The notes beneath the pieces were generated by a model. It searched no databases. It was not told the origin of the DNA and saw only the letters and a program-made list of their open reading frames with translations. From Phytoseiulus persimilis (lineage: Eukaryota > Arthropoda > Arachnida > Mesostigmata > Phytoseiidae), in NCBI GenBank assembly GCA_037576195.1, contig CM075102.1, positions 2,170,001-2,234,000 on the forward strand: a DNA stretch of 64,000 nt, written 5' to 3'. Made by a program: the position numbers and the translations under genes. Below, one piece after another: positions 25,023 to 35,999 of this stretch; position 1 is the stretch's first letter; every line of letters starts with the position of its first letter.

Positions 25023-27058
25023 ATGTCTTCGATAAGGCAGACCCTGAAGGAAAAGAGCGCGAAACGCAGAAAGCTTCTGGCACAGCAGTTGGGAGCCGGT
25101 AGCGCCGAAAATCTAGGCTTGCTCTTGGGCAATGAACAGGAATCACACCCGAAACAGAATGAGGTGAATGCGTACCCATACCAGGGAAGAGCACTAACAT
25201 GTGCAACTCGCAAGCTCTAGTGCCGATGACATCCATCATTATTTCTCTCCGGTTTTCTCATCATCCCTTGACTACCGTCCCGACGTGTATCGTAGATTTG
25301 CGCAGAGCTGGGTCCGGATCTACGGGAGATTCCGCGTAGGCTAGCTGACCTTTTCGCCTTTGTTTTCTAGAAGACGAGGCCTTCAAGACAAAAAAGCAGC
25401 GGCGCCATCCAAGGAGCCCAACAGAGTGAAGATGCAGCTAGCACCTCCCAGGCCGGCAAGTCGAAATTGAAGTCACCAAAGTCATGGTTTGCGGATAACT
25501 GGGGAGCCCTCACGTGACTAATCTCAGATTTTTCCAAAGGAGATGAGGTCATGGCCTACAGGGACTCTTCCACGTTTCTCAAAGGAACTCAGTCTGCGAA
25601 CCCACATAACGACTACTGCCAGCATTTCGTGGACACAGGTCAGAGACCTCAGAACTTCATCCGTGATGTGGGAATTCAGGACAGGTTCGAAGAGTACCCA
25701 AAACTTAAGGTGAGCCCTATGAGCGACTCTGTGTTGGACTCCGAGTGCCCCAGCAGGCGTCACGCCACACTCGGTTCGGGGACACTCCTATTTGGAGCGG
25801 CGATTCAGGTCTGATGTGCTCCCGTTTTCCAGGAGCTTATCAGGCTGAAGGATGAACTGATCCGGGAAACTGCCAAGCCGCCAATGTATTTGAAATGCGA
25901 TCTAATGCAGTACAACCTCCGGGACCTGAACGCCAAGTTTGACGTCATACTGATCGAACCTCCTTTAGAGGAATATCAGCGGTCCTGTGGCGTGACTAGC
26001 TCGAGATTCTGGGCTTGGGAAGAAATAATGAAGCTTGAAATCGAAGAGATCGCGGCACCGAGATCGTTTGTCTTTTTGTGGTGGGTATCAATATGCCCTT
26101 CTCCCCTGCCCCAGAGAGGAGCATTGAGTAGATCGTTGAGGACCGTTGAATTCACGGTGGCAATCTCTTACCTTTTAATGCATGTACATTGTGCGCAGGT
26201 GTGGCTCCTCTGATGGTCTGGACCTTGGACGCCAATGCTTACGCAAATGGGGCTTCCGTCGATGCGAGGACATCTGTTGGATCAAAACCAACATCAACAA
26301 CCCGTCTAAGGTTCGAGTGAAACTATCCAACAGAGTTCTGCGCTGCGGCCTTTCTTTTCATTGGGTTTAACCTCCTCTGATTGTTTGCACCAGGTAAAAA
26401 ACGTGGAACCGCGGGCAGTGTTCCAGCGGACGAAGGAGCACTGTCTCATGGGCATCAAGGGGACCGTCCGACGATCAACTGACGGCGACTTCATCCATGC
26501 CAACGTTGATATCGATCTAATCATCTCCGAAGAGCCACAGTTCGGTAAGATGGAGAAACCAGAAGAGATATTCCACATCATCGAACACTTCTGTCTGGGG
26601 CGTCGGCGGCTTCATTTGTTCGGGAAAGACAGAGCCATAAGACCTGGTGAGTTCGAAGCCCCCGATTCCCAACGCACGTCCCAAATCTTCGGAGGGATGA
26701 CTATTCTAAGCGCCGTGGTCGTGATGACCCTGAAGCCTGAGCCAAGTGATTGCCACAAACTGTAGACACCACCTCCAGAAACTCTCGGTTTGCTCTCACT
26801 CCATCCTCCTGAACGTTGACTCGATTTGCAGGTTGGCTAACTGTTGGACCCGAACTGATGAACTCGAATTTCTGCAGCGAAGCCTACAATTCCTATTTCA
26901 ATAAGTCACCCAACGAGTACCTAACCGGATGCACGGAGCGTATTGAGGCTCTGCGTCCGAAGTCGCCGCCACCAAAAGCCAATCTTGGGGGCCCCAGTAG
27001 GGGGCGCGGGCGTGGAGCTGGCCGGATCCGGATCGGCACAGGGAGACCTTCCTCCTGA
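25023..27058 (+). CDS. METTL14: METTL14, non-catalytic subunit of the m6A mRNA methyltransferase, 7 exons
   Basis: Exons are 25023-25163, 25371-25425, 25528-25709, 25833-26080, 26199-26310, 26394-26646 and 26832-27058. All introns are GT-AG and in phase, giving 405 aa (human 456, fly about 400). The N-terminus reads [19 protein letters not shown], as in METTL14. The core has [20 protein letters not shown], then EPPL at residues 168-171, which is the diagnostic replacement for the catalytic DPPW of METTL3. It continues with [34 protein letters not shown] and [17 protein letters not shown]. The C-terminus is Arg/Gly rich ([10 protein letters not shown]), as expected for the RNA-binding tail. 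In the known complex METTL14 holds RNA for METTL3 in the nucleus. The exon 2 donor (GTGAAG at 25426) is the only one I found that keeps phase; that short linker is the least certain part of the model. Confidence 0.95.
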
Positions 27059-27332
27059 ATCAGGGATCGGATTCATCTCAGGGGACTCCGATTTTATACG
27101 TTGCCTGGACGTATTTGTGACTATTAGCGTGGCTCAACACTGCCTGTTATCCCAGATGACATCACCGATTGTATACTTTGTAAAGGACAGTGAAATTGAC
27201 GCATGATCTGTAATGGAACATGACCACTGGGGCATCATCAGAACTTACGCATGAGTGAGTTCAAATCTTGGTGAGATGCGGTTTCAAGCATCATGAGCGA
27301 CACAATCGAGTTCTGTTTGTGGTTCGTCAAGT

Positions 27333-27338
27333 AATAAA
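27333..27338 (+). terminator. Candidate poly(A) signal AATAAA for METTL14
   Basis: This is the first canonical AATAAA I found downstream of the METTL14 stop, 275 bases after it. A 3' UTR of that size is reasonable. Only the hexamer supports the call; no transcript evidence is available. Confidence 0.35.
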
Positions 27339-28336
27339 CGACACTGCGAGCAGCTGTTTGATTTCCTGATACGTGCGTATCTTTTGGCGCCCATGTTGCC
27401 TAGGATGCTGAGCTTGGTTGCAGAATATTCTCGGGAGTCACAGGAAGAGTATACGATAATTTTGTCTTGGGGGAACTCTCCAGCGAGATGTGATAAATAT
27501 CATGTCCCCATTGCGGCTCTTCGGGACTCGAGCGCGCTCACCTATTCTTCAATTGTGATACGTAATCGGCATTCGATTCAGCGCGGCTACTGCGGAGTAA
27601 AAACCGCGCGTCCGCTCTCGTTGGGGAAGCGGTTGCGCTCCGAATCCCTGCGCAGCCACTCTCTGGATGTCTCTGCCGTCCGAATTGCTCGAGAGTATTC
27701 GTTACCTTGACGTGCCGATGCAGGTCGAGCGCCTCTGAACTTCATCGGAATTTCTTGGTGATCGCCTGCTCCCCACTCAGTTCTTTTCCACCGGTCTCTA
27801 AGCTAAGAAAGCTCTCCGTTGAGTCTTTGGATACGCCAACAGTTTCTCCCGTCACTGATTGCACAGCGTAGCTGACCTCGAGATCCCAATGCTTTCCTAG
27901 CCACTCTCTCAGCTAGCGCGGCAGCCTCACCGAACAAGCCGGGAAGCTGCGGTGATAGGCAGCGAGTGTGTCCCATCCCCCACGAGAGACCTCCCGGCCT
28001 CCGATGGAGAGAGTTTCAATCCCTCCTGACGGAAACCCGCGATTTTCGCGGAATGAAGTGCACTCGGCCAACGTTTGTGAAGCGGTCGGTGTCTTGGATG
28101 ACGGTCAGCACCGGAGGACATCAGATGGGCGAAGGGAACCCCATGTCGTTGGAGAAACAAGAAGAATTGACAAAACGAGCAGGAGGTTGGAATGATTGGT
28201 AACTATCATTGCCCAAAGATGTAACGTTCTGGTCTTCGTGGTTGGGATCCCTATCTACACAGATGAAACGAATTTCCGATGCTTGCGAGCGTTTGGTGAC
28301 TACCGTGAAACAGTTGTGTGTCTTCCTGACGCCTGT

Positions 28337-28375
28337 GGCGTACCAAGGGGGGGGGGGGATGCGTGCCCCCCAAGA
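28337..28375. other. Poly-G run with a hAT-MITE-like end
   Basis: The sequence GTGGCGTACCAAGGGG followed by a long G run resembles the left end of the complete hAT MITE at 42,795 (GTGGCGTACCCAGGGG). I found no matching opposite end or target duplication, so this is at most a solo fragment. Confidence 0.25.
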
Positions 28376-28473
28376 CGCTTCGATCTGACACAGGCGGATC
28401 CTTCGGCTTGGTCTGTCAGTTTGTCGGTGTGTCAGTCTGACTATTACTTCCCAAGTCTGGGGGGGTGATTCCG

Positions 28474-28695
28474 GGACCAGCCTTACCATACTTCTCTGGG
28501 TCTAAAAACGTGGTTCCGGTGTCCATCTGACCATACTTTCCGAGGTCCATGGAGCTGATCCTGGAATTCTATGGAGGGGATTCGGGGGTCAGTCTGACCA
28601 TTCTTTCCGGGCTCTATGGGAGTGATTCCAGGATCGACCTGACCGTATTCTGTGGATTCTAAGGAGGTGATTGCGGAGTCCATCTGACCATCAAC
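28474..28695 (-). repeat. Minisatellite array 1, about 45-bp unit, minus orientation
   Basis: About four to five diverged units, spaced about 46 bases with one longer interval. On the minus strand they keep one open frame with 15-residue repeats such as STEYGQVDPGITPIE and PGKNGQTDPRIPSIE. The unit matches array 2 (29.22-29.96 kb) but in the opposite direction. Confidence 0.75.
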
Positions 28696-28821
28696 AACAT
28701 CAACCAATCAATCAGATGGAAAGATACTTTCAGGAATGATGCCGATCCAATGAAGAGAGAGAAGTGCCCCGATGCTAGAGAGCGCACTCCTATCACGCGA
28801 AGTGCGGCCGAGGCCATCCCC

Positions 28822-28925
28822 GTCGGCCGAAGGCCGGCTAGTGGGTTATACTCTCATAGATGGGAGTGAGCTCACTGTTCACCAGCCGACCTTGGACCGA
28901 TCGGAGTCGGCCGCGCTTCGCGCGG
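28822..28925. other. Cluster of four stem-loops
   Basis: Stems are 28822-28838 (7 bp, GAA loop), 28850-28867 (7 bp with one G-T pair), 28885-28911 (6-bp outer stem) and 28911-28925 (6-bp CCGCGC stem with a TTC loop). They lie within 104 bases, in the spacer between the two minisatellite arrays. Function unknown. Confidence 0.5.
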
Positions 28926-29221
28926 TTTGACTGCGGTTTCTGGCATGGACGCATTCCTCTCCCTCTTCATTGGGTTAACATCATTTCTAAAACAATCCTC
29001 TTATTCGACCGATAGTAGCATTTTGTTACTCTTCCGTATTTTTGCTGTATCAGCCACTCGGATCCGACACTGAACTGCTTCGTCGGGTGTTTCTGAAGCT
29101 CCTCTTGCAGCTTGCAATAGTAGACGGTCACGTAGAGCCTCGTGAACGGTTTTCTAGGCTCTTGCAGACAGTCATGGACGGTCTTGTGGACTCCCGAAGA
29201 GGGTCCTGTAGGCTCTCAGTA

Positions 29222-29962
29222 GATGTCAGATCGACCCCGGTTTCACCTATTTAGACTCCAAAAGTATGGGCGGATGAATCCCAAAACCACCGTCTCCGAT
29301 CACCGAAACGAAAGGTCAGATGGATCCTGGAATCACAGCCTTGGGCCACGGAAAGAATGGTCAGACCGACTCCGGATCATCTCGAAAGACCCCGGAAAGA
29401 AAAGTCAGATCGATCACCTCTATGGACCTCGAAAAGTCTGGCTAGATCGACTCTGGAAGCCTCTCCTCAGGCTCCGGAGTGTAAGGAAAGATCGATCTGG
29501 GAAGCACCTCCATAGGACCCAAGGAGTATGCTAAGATCGACCTCGAGATTTCCGCTCTAGACGCGAAAAGTTTGATCAAATCAATGCCGGAAGCACCTCC
29601 TTCGACTCCGAAAAGGGTGGTTCAATCGTTTTGTACTCACTTCTTCGAACTCGGGAAGTATGGTCGAATCGACCTGGGAATCACCTTCCCAGACTACAAG
29701 ATGTATCTTGAGATCGATCCCGGAAGCACCTCCATGGTGCCCGAAAAGTATGATCGGGGCGATCCCGAAACCGCCTTCTTTGACCCCGAAAATGATTATC
29801 AGATCAACCTTGGAATCGCTTTCCTGGACTCGAAAAGTATGGTCAGATCGATCTCGGAATTATCTCCCAAGACTGCGGGAAGCATAGTCAAATAGATCTC
29901 GGAAGCACTTCCATCGTGCCCGGGATCACCGTCTCAGACCCAGAAAAGTATGGTCCGATGTT
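29222..29962 (+). repeat. Minisatellite array 2, about 45-bp unit, plus orientation
   Basis: About 16 diverged units recur every 44-46 bases; the recognisable core is GAAAAGTATGGTCAGATCGA. Because the unit is 15 codons long, reading frames run through several units: the frames 29223-29534 and 29572-29895 show 15-residue periodicity, for example PEKYDRGDPETAFFD followed by PENDYQINLGIAFLD. Frame shifts between blocks argue against an intact gene today. Confidence 0.8.
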
Positions 29963-29999
29963 CTATCCTGAGATGCCTATGAGGCCTCTAAGCGATTGG

Positions 30000-31269
30000 A
30001 CTTGCTGTGGTTAAATCACCCGGGTCGTGCCGGGAAGAGGGTTATGAGTAGATCTCATGCCAACGAACGGAGCTAGGAGTTCACGATGACGAGTTCACGA
30101 ATGATTCTGAGGCCTCGTTATCGTCATCGCACTGCTCATGGAAACACACGAATGCCTCGATCCCATAACTTATGAGATCGAGGGTTTTTGTCTCAGATTC
30201 TATGAGAGAATATTCCGCAAACACGGAGCTCCTGTGCATGAGGAATAACCTTCCCTGTCAGACCTTGGGGTACCTCGCTATCTGCCGGCGCTCCGCGTCA
30301 TCCCCGACCGGAACAGCGCCTGGGATTGCGTCGGAAAATTACGCACAGTCGAAAGCCGTTCCAAGAGAAACGTATGACGCCGAATTATGGGCGATCGACG
30401 AACGAGACTGTCTGGATGTTGCCCCTCTTTTTGGGATGTTACAGCTGGCTTTGTCACTCAAGACTTGCGAGAACCGGACTCTCCGAAGTTTGGAACGTCA
30501 ATCACTGCCAGAATTTCCTCCTCGATACTTTATTGAATTTTGATATCATCCAATCAGTTGTCAGCTTTCCTCAAAAATCAAGCTCTGAGAAAAAAGGATC
30601 CCATTCCAAGCCCATTCTAGGCCAACTCGGCTCCCATTTTCCGATTCTCATCTGGACATTCGCAGTCAGATATGCGGAGCACATTTGAGTTCGTTCTCAG
30701 TTTCGAATGCTTCCTTGTTCCTCTTCCGTTCCTTCGGCGACTTCAAACTCACCGTCCAAGCCCAGGCTCGATGTGGCACAGCTTCAAAAACATAGAGAGG
30801 ACGGTCGGCGCTGGAGTGAAATTTTCGTGTTTACCGAAAACATCGGAAACGATCGGTCACCTGGAGTGAGTGGCCAAATGGATGGTCCGCACAAATGCTC
30901 CCAGACGGAGCGTCAAAGGGGGGCACAAAGACACGAGCGTCCAAGGGGGCACGAGATGTCGACTCAAGTCCAGTACAACGGCTGAGTCTAATGCGAGAGA
31001 TTTTCAACTCGAGTGCGATATTCTCAGATTTCGGTTCGGGTCGGTCCCCATGACAAGCCTCCATTAGTTGACCCTCAACACACGAGAATCGGAATCTAGT
31101 TCCGATGCTGACCCGTTCGTACGGTGAGAACCCGTGAATGGCTTCGTCCTTCTGGAGCGAAAATATGAGGAATCGGCAGTTGATGACCAGTAGGTCCCTT
31201 CAAGTGTCATGGACGATAGTTTCGACCAGGGCCTTGGTCCTCCATTTTCTGACAACTGTCGTTTAGACT
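30000..31269. other. Stretch with no recognisable gene
   Basis: A 123-codon plus-strand frame (30172-30543) shows no domain I recognise. I saw no repeat ends here. Confidence 0.4.
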
Positions 31270-31380
31270 AATGGTTCTCAACCTGCTGCGTCCTGTGAAC
31301 CCCATGGAAGTTGAAGGCGGATCGCATCCCTCCTCCCCCGCGGGGGATTTCATTAAAAAAAAAACTGATCTCCGAACACG
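31270..31380. mobile_element. Possible hAT-type end fragment
   Basis: AATGGTTCTCAACCTGCTGC followed by a run of C and G resembles the common hAT terminal sequence CAGTGGTTCTCAA. The first bases are diverged, and no partner end or 8-bp duplication was found. Confidence 0.22.
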
Positions 31381-31629
31381 CGGCAATGGAGCCGGCATTC
31401 AGGTTTCAGTGCATAACTGAGTATGTGAAAATCAACACGATCCTCCCCCAAGAAACTTTGGATATCTGGGCGCTTGTTCTTCCTTATCCAGGAGCCGAGA
31501 ATAGTGTGGAGCAAGGGATCACCGATGAAGCCACCCGATACGAGACCGTGATTACACGAATTCAGCGGGCGTCACGAGTATGTCGCTCTGCGCGTTACCA
31601 AGAGTGCTCAATCTTACTTCTTCTATGTA

Positions 31630-32208
31630 CAGGGTGGTCATCGTAAGTCGGGAACTTTCTTACCCTCTCTTCATTTGCTCATAACTCGGTGAAAAATGGT
31701 CGGATTCTGGAAAATATTTTTGCGTTCGATAGCTGGAAGGACGGTGCGTCTTCGAATTTCGTAAATCGGTCGAAAATTGAATTTTTCAAATCGGCCTAAA
31801 AATTGCAATTTTTTTTCCAACTCTTCCCAAAAAATTGATCGACAAACTTCTAAAGTCAACCGATCGAATTCGAAAGTCCTAAAGTCGAGGCAGGATAGGA
31901 TGCTGCTCAAACGACCGGCAACTCCAGATTTCTAGCTCAGGATCTGTGAGAAGGACGAAAGATCGTTACAACCTCGACGACAGGATCGACCACCTGACAA
32001 GATCGCGTACTCTTTGCATTTAGGCCCGTAGCTCCTCAGGGATGCCGAATTCGGAAATTTTTCCGATAGCAAAAAGTTCTTAGATTGGTCCAGACTACCC
32101 GACTATGGAGTTGCCGGGTCGATCCGACAACTTTTTTTTCCCCCGAAAATCCGCATTTTTCACCGAGTTATGAGCAAAAGAAGAGAGAAAGTTCCGATGA
32201 CCACCCTG
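31630..32208. mobile_element. Complete Tc1/mariner-type MITE, 579 bp, TA target duplication
   Basis: The left end begins CAGGGTGGTCATCG after TA (31628-31629). The right end, read on the minus strand, also begins CAGGGTGGTCATCG and is followed on the plus strand by TA (32209-32210). The terminal inverted repeats extend about 65 bp, including CTCATAACTCGGTGAAAAAT on both arms, with a 7-base indel near the tip (TAAGTCG on the left only). It has no transposase frame, so it is a non-autonomous element. Confidence 0.85.
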
Positions 32209-32487
32209 TACAAAGTGATCGCTGCAAGCTGAGCAACGATCATAGCTGCCCCATTTTGCCCATACCTCAGCCGCTAGTGGATATTTGTCAGACCCGTTTC
32301 CTTTGTTCAAATGATGTATATTTCCCTGTTACGTTTGGTAGAACGGCGCGGAATCGTTGATCGTTGGATTGATCGTGCATGTGGCACTCGAATTTTGCCT
32401 TTTTTCCCGACCCCCCAAAGTTTCGACAGGCTCAAAAATCGTCGATTCTCACAGGAGCGGCGCTTTTCGAGGAGGGTTCAACTCGTG

Positions 32488-32840
32488 CAGGGTGGTCATC
32501 ATAAGTCGGGAACTTTCTCCCTCTCTCTTCGTTTGCTCATAATTCAGTGAAGAAGTATACGACTCTGGATTTTTTTTTTGCGTTCGATAGCTGGAGGGAT
32601 GGCACATCTTTCTCGCGAATCGGTTGAAATTTGAATCTTGTAAATATTGCCTTTCTCTTCAACTTCTCTCGAAATACTGATCGACAGACTCCTGGAGTCG
32701 ACCGATTGACTTCGGAAGTGCCCCGGCCGACGCAGGATAGGAGGCTGCTCAAACGCCCGAAAACTCCAGATTTCTGGCTCAGGGCCTGTGACAAGGACGA
32801 GGGATAGACGATCCGATCTATTTTCCTTGCATCCGAGACT
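32488..32840 (+). mobile_element. Half copy of the same MITE family (left arm)
   Basis: It starts CAGGGTGGTCATCATAAGTC and stays collinear with the left arm of the complete element through the GCGTTCGATAGCTGGA and ACTCCAGATTTCT blocks. The right arm is missing and the flanking TA has become TG. Confidence 0.75.
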
Positions 32841-33157
32841 CGACCTTCTCCAGTTCTTTGCTCTGCAAATAAAAACTGACTGAGCTCGATTTTCGAGCGG
32901 AGAAAAAAACGACCGTATCGACTAGGCCTTCCAGCGGATCCGGATCTGCAAGACCAGCGCACATTTAATCGTGAAATTCCATGGGGAAATGGTCGTAGGG
33001 CAAACACGGATTACCTGTCTTTTGTTGTGGTTATCGCCCGTGGTTCCGTAGCCCGATGGTGTTAGCCGTACTCGAAAGCTCGGAGGCCTGCTTTTTTTTT
33101 GAGTCGGGATTCTCGAGCCCGATTCTGTTTTGTTTGTGTAGTTGTATCGCGCCACAG

Positions 33158-33380
33158 TAGCTCAGAGGCAGCTGTCAATGCTTCAACAGCTGACTGTGCG
33201 CTGGTTTCGCTCGGGAGAGGGCTCTTCCGAGATGACATCCCATCAGTATCGCAACCGGCATATTATGCTGGAGTCAGAATATGATGAAGTTTTACGTACA
33301 TTGCAGCTCCCTCTGGCGACGGTCAGGGCTATCGTATGGGTATGGGTTTGCGCGAGTCCTGACGTTGTGTGAGAGCTCGG
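33158..33380. other. Unassigned sequence upstream of the AACCGC cluster
   Basis: TAGCTCAGAGG resembles a pol III A box, and a weak B-box-like TGGTTTCGCTC lies about 44 bases further on, but no stable cloverleaf or target duplication was found. I leave it unclassified. Confidence 0.2.
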
Positions 33381-33387
33381 CTTTGCA

Positions 33388-33482
33388 GCGGTTATCTAAC
33401 CGCGGTCGACAACCGCCATAACCGCTGATAATTTGCGGTTATTAACCGCAAGCGAGTTGCGATTATAACCGCATTTAACCGC
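33388..33482. repeat. Cluster of eight AACCGC/GCGGTT hexamers
   Basis: AACCGC occurs at 33398, 33411, 33420, 33444, 33467 and 33477, and its complement GCGGTT at 33388 and 33435. Two pairs make palindromes (GCGGTTATCTAACCGC and TGCGGTTATTAACCGCA). Eight exact copies in 95 bases is far above chance. Confidence 0.85.
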
Positions 33483-33649
33483 AATCTTCAACCGGGTTCA
33501 GAATTGAGGGTGTATCTCGTCTTACAAGCATATGATTTTTCGGGAGAGCGAGTCTATTCGGTAGCAATGAGCTGGAAACAGTTTGAGTCGACCGTGAAAC
33601 TTTGCGGATCCGTTCTCTAAATTTGCGGATCTTCGGAAGGCCTAGTCTT

Positions 33650-33970
33650 GACGTCAAGGTTGAAACGATCATTCGCCCTTCTTACAGATCCAGAGCTAGA
33701 AATCTGGAATTGCCAGGCGTTTGAGCAGCATCTTATCCAGTGTCGACCTCGGCACTTCCGAACTTGATCGGTTGACTCCAGCAGTTTGTCGATTAGTTCT
33801 TTGAGGGCAGTTGAAAGAAAAGCAATCTCTGAGCCGATTAACAAATTCAATATCTTCTATCGAGTCACGAAAATCGAGAAGACAAAGATGCGCCATCCTC
33901 TCAGCTATCAAATGCGAGGAAAACAATTGACGAGCTCGACTCCAAACGGCGATAAGTCCATTTTTGATGA
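33650..33970 (-). mobile_element. Diverged inverted relative of the MITE family
   Basis: On the minus strand it aligns with the interior of the left arm of the complete element (for example the block around GAGTCAACCGATCAAGTTCG). No terminal CAGGGTGG is present on this copy. Confidence 0.55.
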
Positions 33971-35387
33971 TTTCGAGAAAATCGTTTTTTCATTCTGGTG
34001 AAAGCTGTGAGCGCATGATCACGGTTGAACTTTGGGATCAGATAGGCATAAGGATGAAGAGCCTAATCCAGAGTACTTCGAAAATCATTGACCCAGGAGG
34101 GGGCGGCTGAGGTACTCATCATGTTTGGACCTATGGCGTTTTGGAAACGAACATAATGAGATCTATTGAACGTCTACGTCAGCCCCCGGAATTTCACTGC
34201 TAACCGCGTATATTGTTCGCAAAACATCGACATGGAAGTACAGACTCACAGAGAGTTGGGGAATCGGCCAATTTCGCGAAATGGTGTACTTCTTGATTCT
34301 ACCGCACACTAGTGGTTTTCGGGTTCATGGGTTCTACACGTCCGTTTCAAATCTATTCGGCAGTTTCTGCCGATATCTTTTGTGGGATCCTAGATCGAGA
34401 CTTTCGATGCGACGTCATGGGACCCGATGATTCCTCCCCATCCAGCTAGAGTCAACGAGACTGCACCTCCGTGAGATTCAGTCATTTGTCACAAAAGATG
34501 AGCTCAGTGCGACCTTAGCCGCCGCAGAACATCGCATGATGTCAGATTCGGCACTCATATTACTCATACCTCAGCCGGACTTTAGTCGTCCGCGAGTTTC
34601 CCATCGACTGGTCGGTCTATAACTTGAAAGCGTTCGCTCACTCCGTTCTGAAAGCGAAACAAACTTTCTTGATATCTGAGCAACGGAGGCTCAGGATTCT
34701 CGGTGATGCGATGCAAAGCTCGACAGATTTCAGCGCTCCTTCAAAGCAGGTCTCGATTCTCAAACGAGGTAAAAACTTCTCGCGTTTCATATTAGCCGAA
34801 CTGAAATGTGAAGAAGAAAATCGAATGAAAGATTCGAAGAAAAAGGATGTCATGCGCTCATTGGAAGTTATTGGTGTGGACGAGAGACACCCGGCTTACC
34901 GATTCTATTGCGGGTCTTGTTGCTCGAGGCAAGGAAAGGAGTATTCAACTCGAGACTCCGAATCCGAGACATCGAATTAGAATATTCTCATCATTGATTA
35001 TTTCTGCATCGAAGAATAAAATCAACAGAACGAAAACGACCGTGGTCCTTTGTAGTTAACAGCGGCCTCATGCAGGGAGGGGAGAACCGTGGTCATCGTC
35101 TCAGGTTGTGAGCTCACGAGATTGCCAACACGCTCCCATGCGTAGATGTCCGTTTATACTAAAAAGCGTGGCTTTTCGGAGACATCCCTCCTCGATGGAC
35201 AGCTGCATTGGGCTTATTCCCTTCTGACAATGGAATACTGTCGGACTCATCTCCTTTTGGAAATGAACCTGTTCTTGAGCCCTCCTTTCGCGGCAGTAGC
35301 GAACGAATATCACCGATGTGGGACTAGCATTTGGAAGACAGCTTGGTCCAGAACCGATATCAATCGAAATCCGGAATTCGACGAAAA

Positions 35388-35496
35388 TGGACTTATCGCC
35401 GTTTGGAGTCGAGCTCGTCAATTTTCCACTGACAATGAGTTATGAGCAACTGAAGAGAGAGAGTGAGAAAGTTCCCGACTTACGATGACCACCCTG
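35388..35496 (-). mobile_element. MITE family terminus in minus orientation
   Basis: On the minus strand it begins CAGGGTGGTCATCGTAAGTC, next to TA at 35497-35498, and continues with the CTCATAACTC block. It then departs into a different interior that shares about 35 bases (GACTCCAAACGGCGATAAGT) with 33.93-33.97 kb in inverted orientation. Confidence 0.65.
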
Positions 35497-35999
35497 TACT
35501 TCATTCCTCTCTAAAATGCCCCCATCAGCGCGTGCTTCCAGTGCGAAGCGGAGGGACTCGAAGGAAATCCACTCTTTGCTAGTTGATTTGCCCGGTTGAA
35601 GTCAGGGGTCGAGAAGAAGTGGGAACAGTGAAAGATGCCTTCTGCGAAGCTATCGAATGAGAAAAGCAGATCCGAGAAATATCCACTAGCGGTTAAGTTA
35701 TGGCCGAAATAAGGGTGACCATTAAGGTGGGAATCTCTTTTGGTCAGCACTCGCTGAATGACGATCTTAACTGAAAGTTGGCTTCGATACTGGAAGGAGG
35801 ACTCAATGTCTGGAGACCAATGAAAGACGATGTGACCGGGGAGTTTCGTCGGATCATGAGCTTACTCAGTTTGAGAACCATTTTCTGGCAGGTCGACTGG
35901 AGCCGACCGACGCGGAACGCTTGGCATAGAATGGAATCGCCTATAAAACTTGTAAGAGCACAGCTGAGGATAAGTGCTACGAGGGATTGATTTCGTTTG

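Noticed and set aside
28822-28841. Helitron 3' end (hairpin followed by CTAG)
   Set aside because: CTAG abuts the hairpin without the usual spacing, and no matching 5' TC end with an A/T insertion site was found.
33150-33230. tRNA gene or second SINE (TAGCTCAGAGG box A)
   Set aside because: The B box is poor, no cloverleaf forms, and there is no tail or target duplication.
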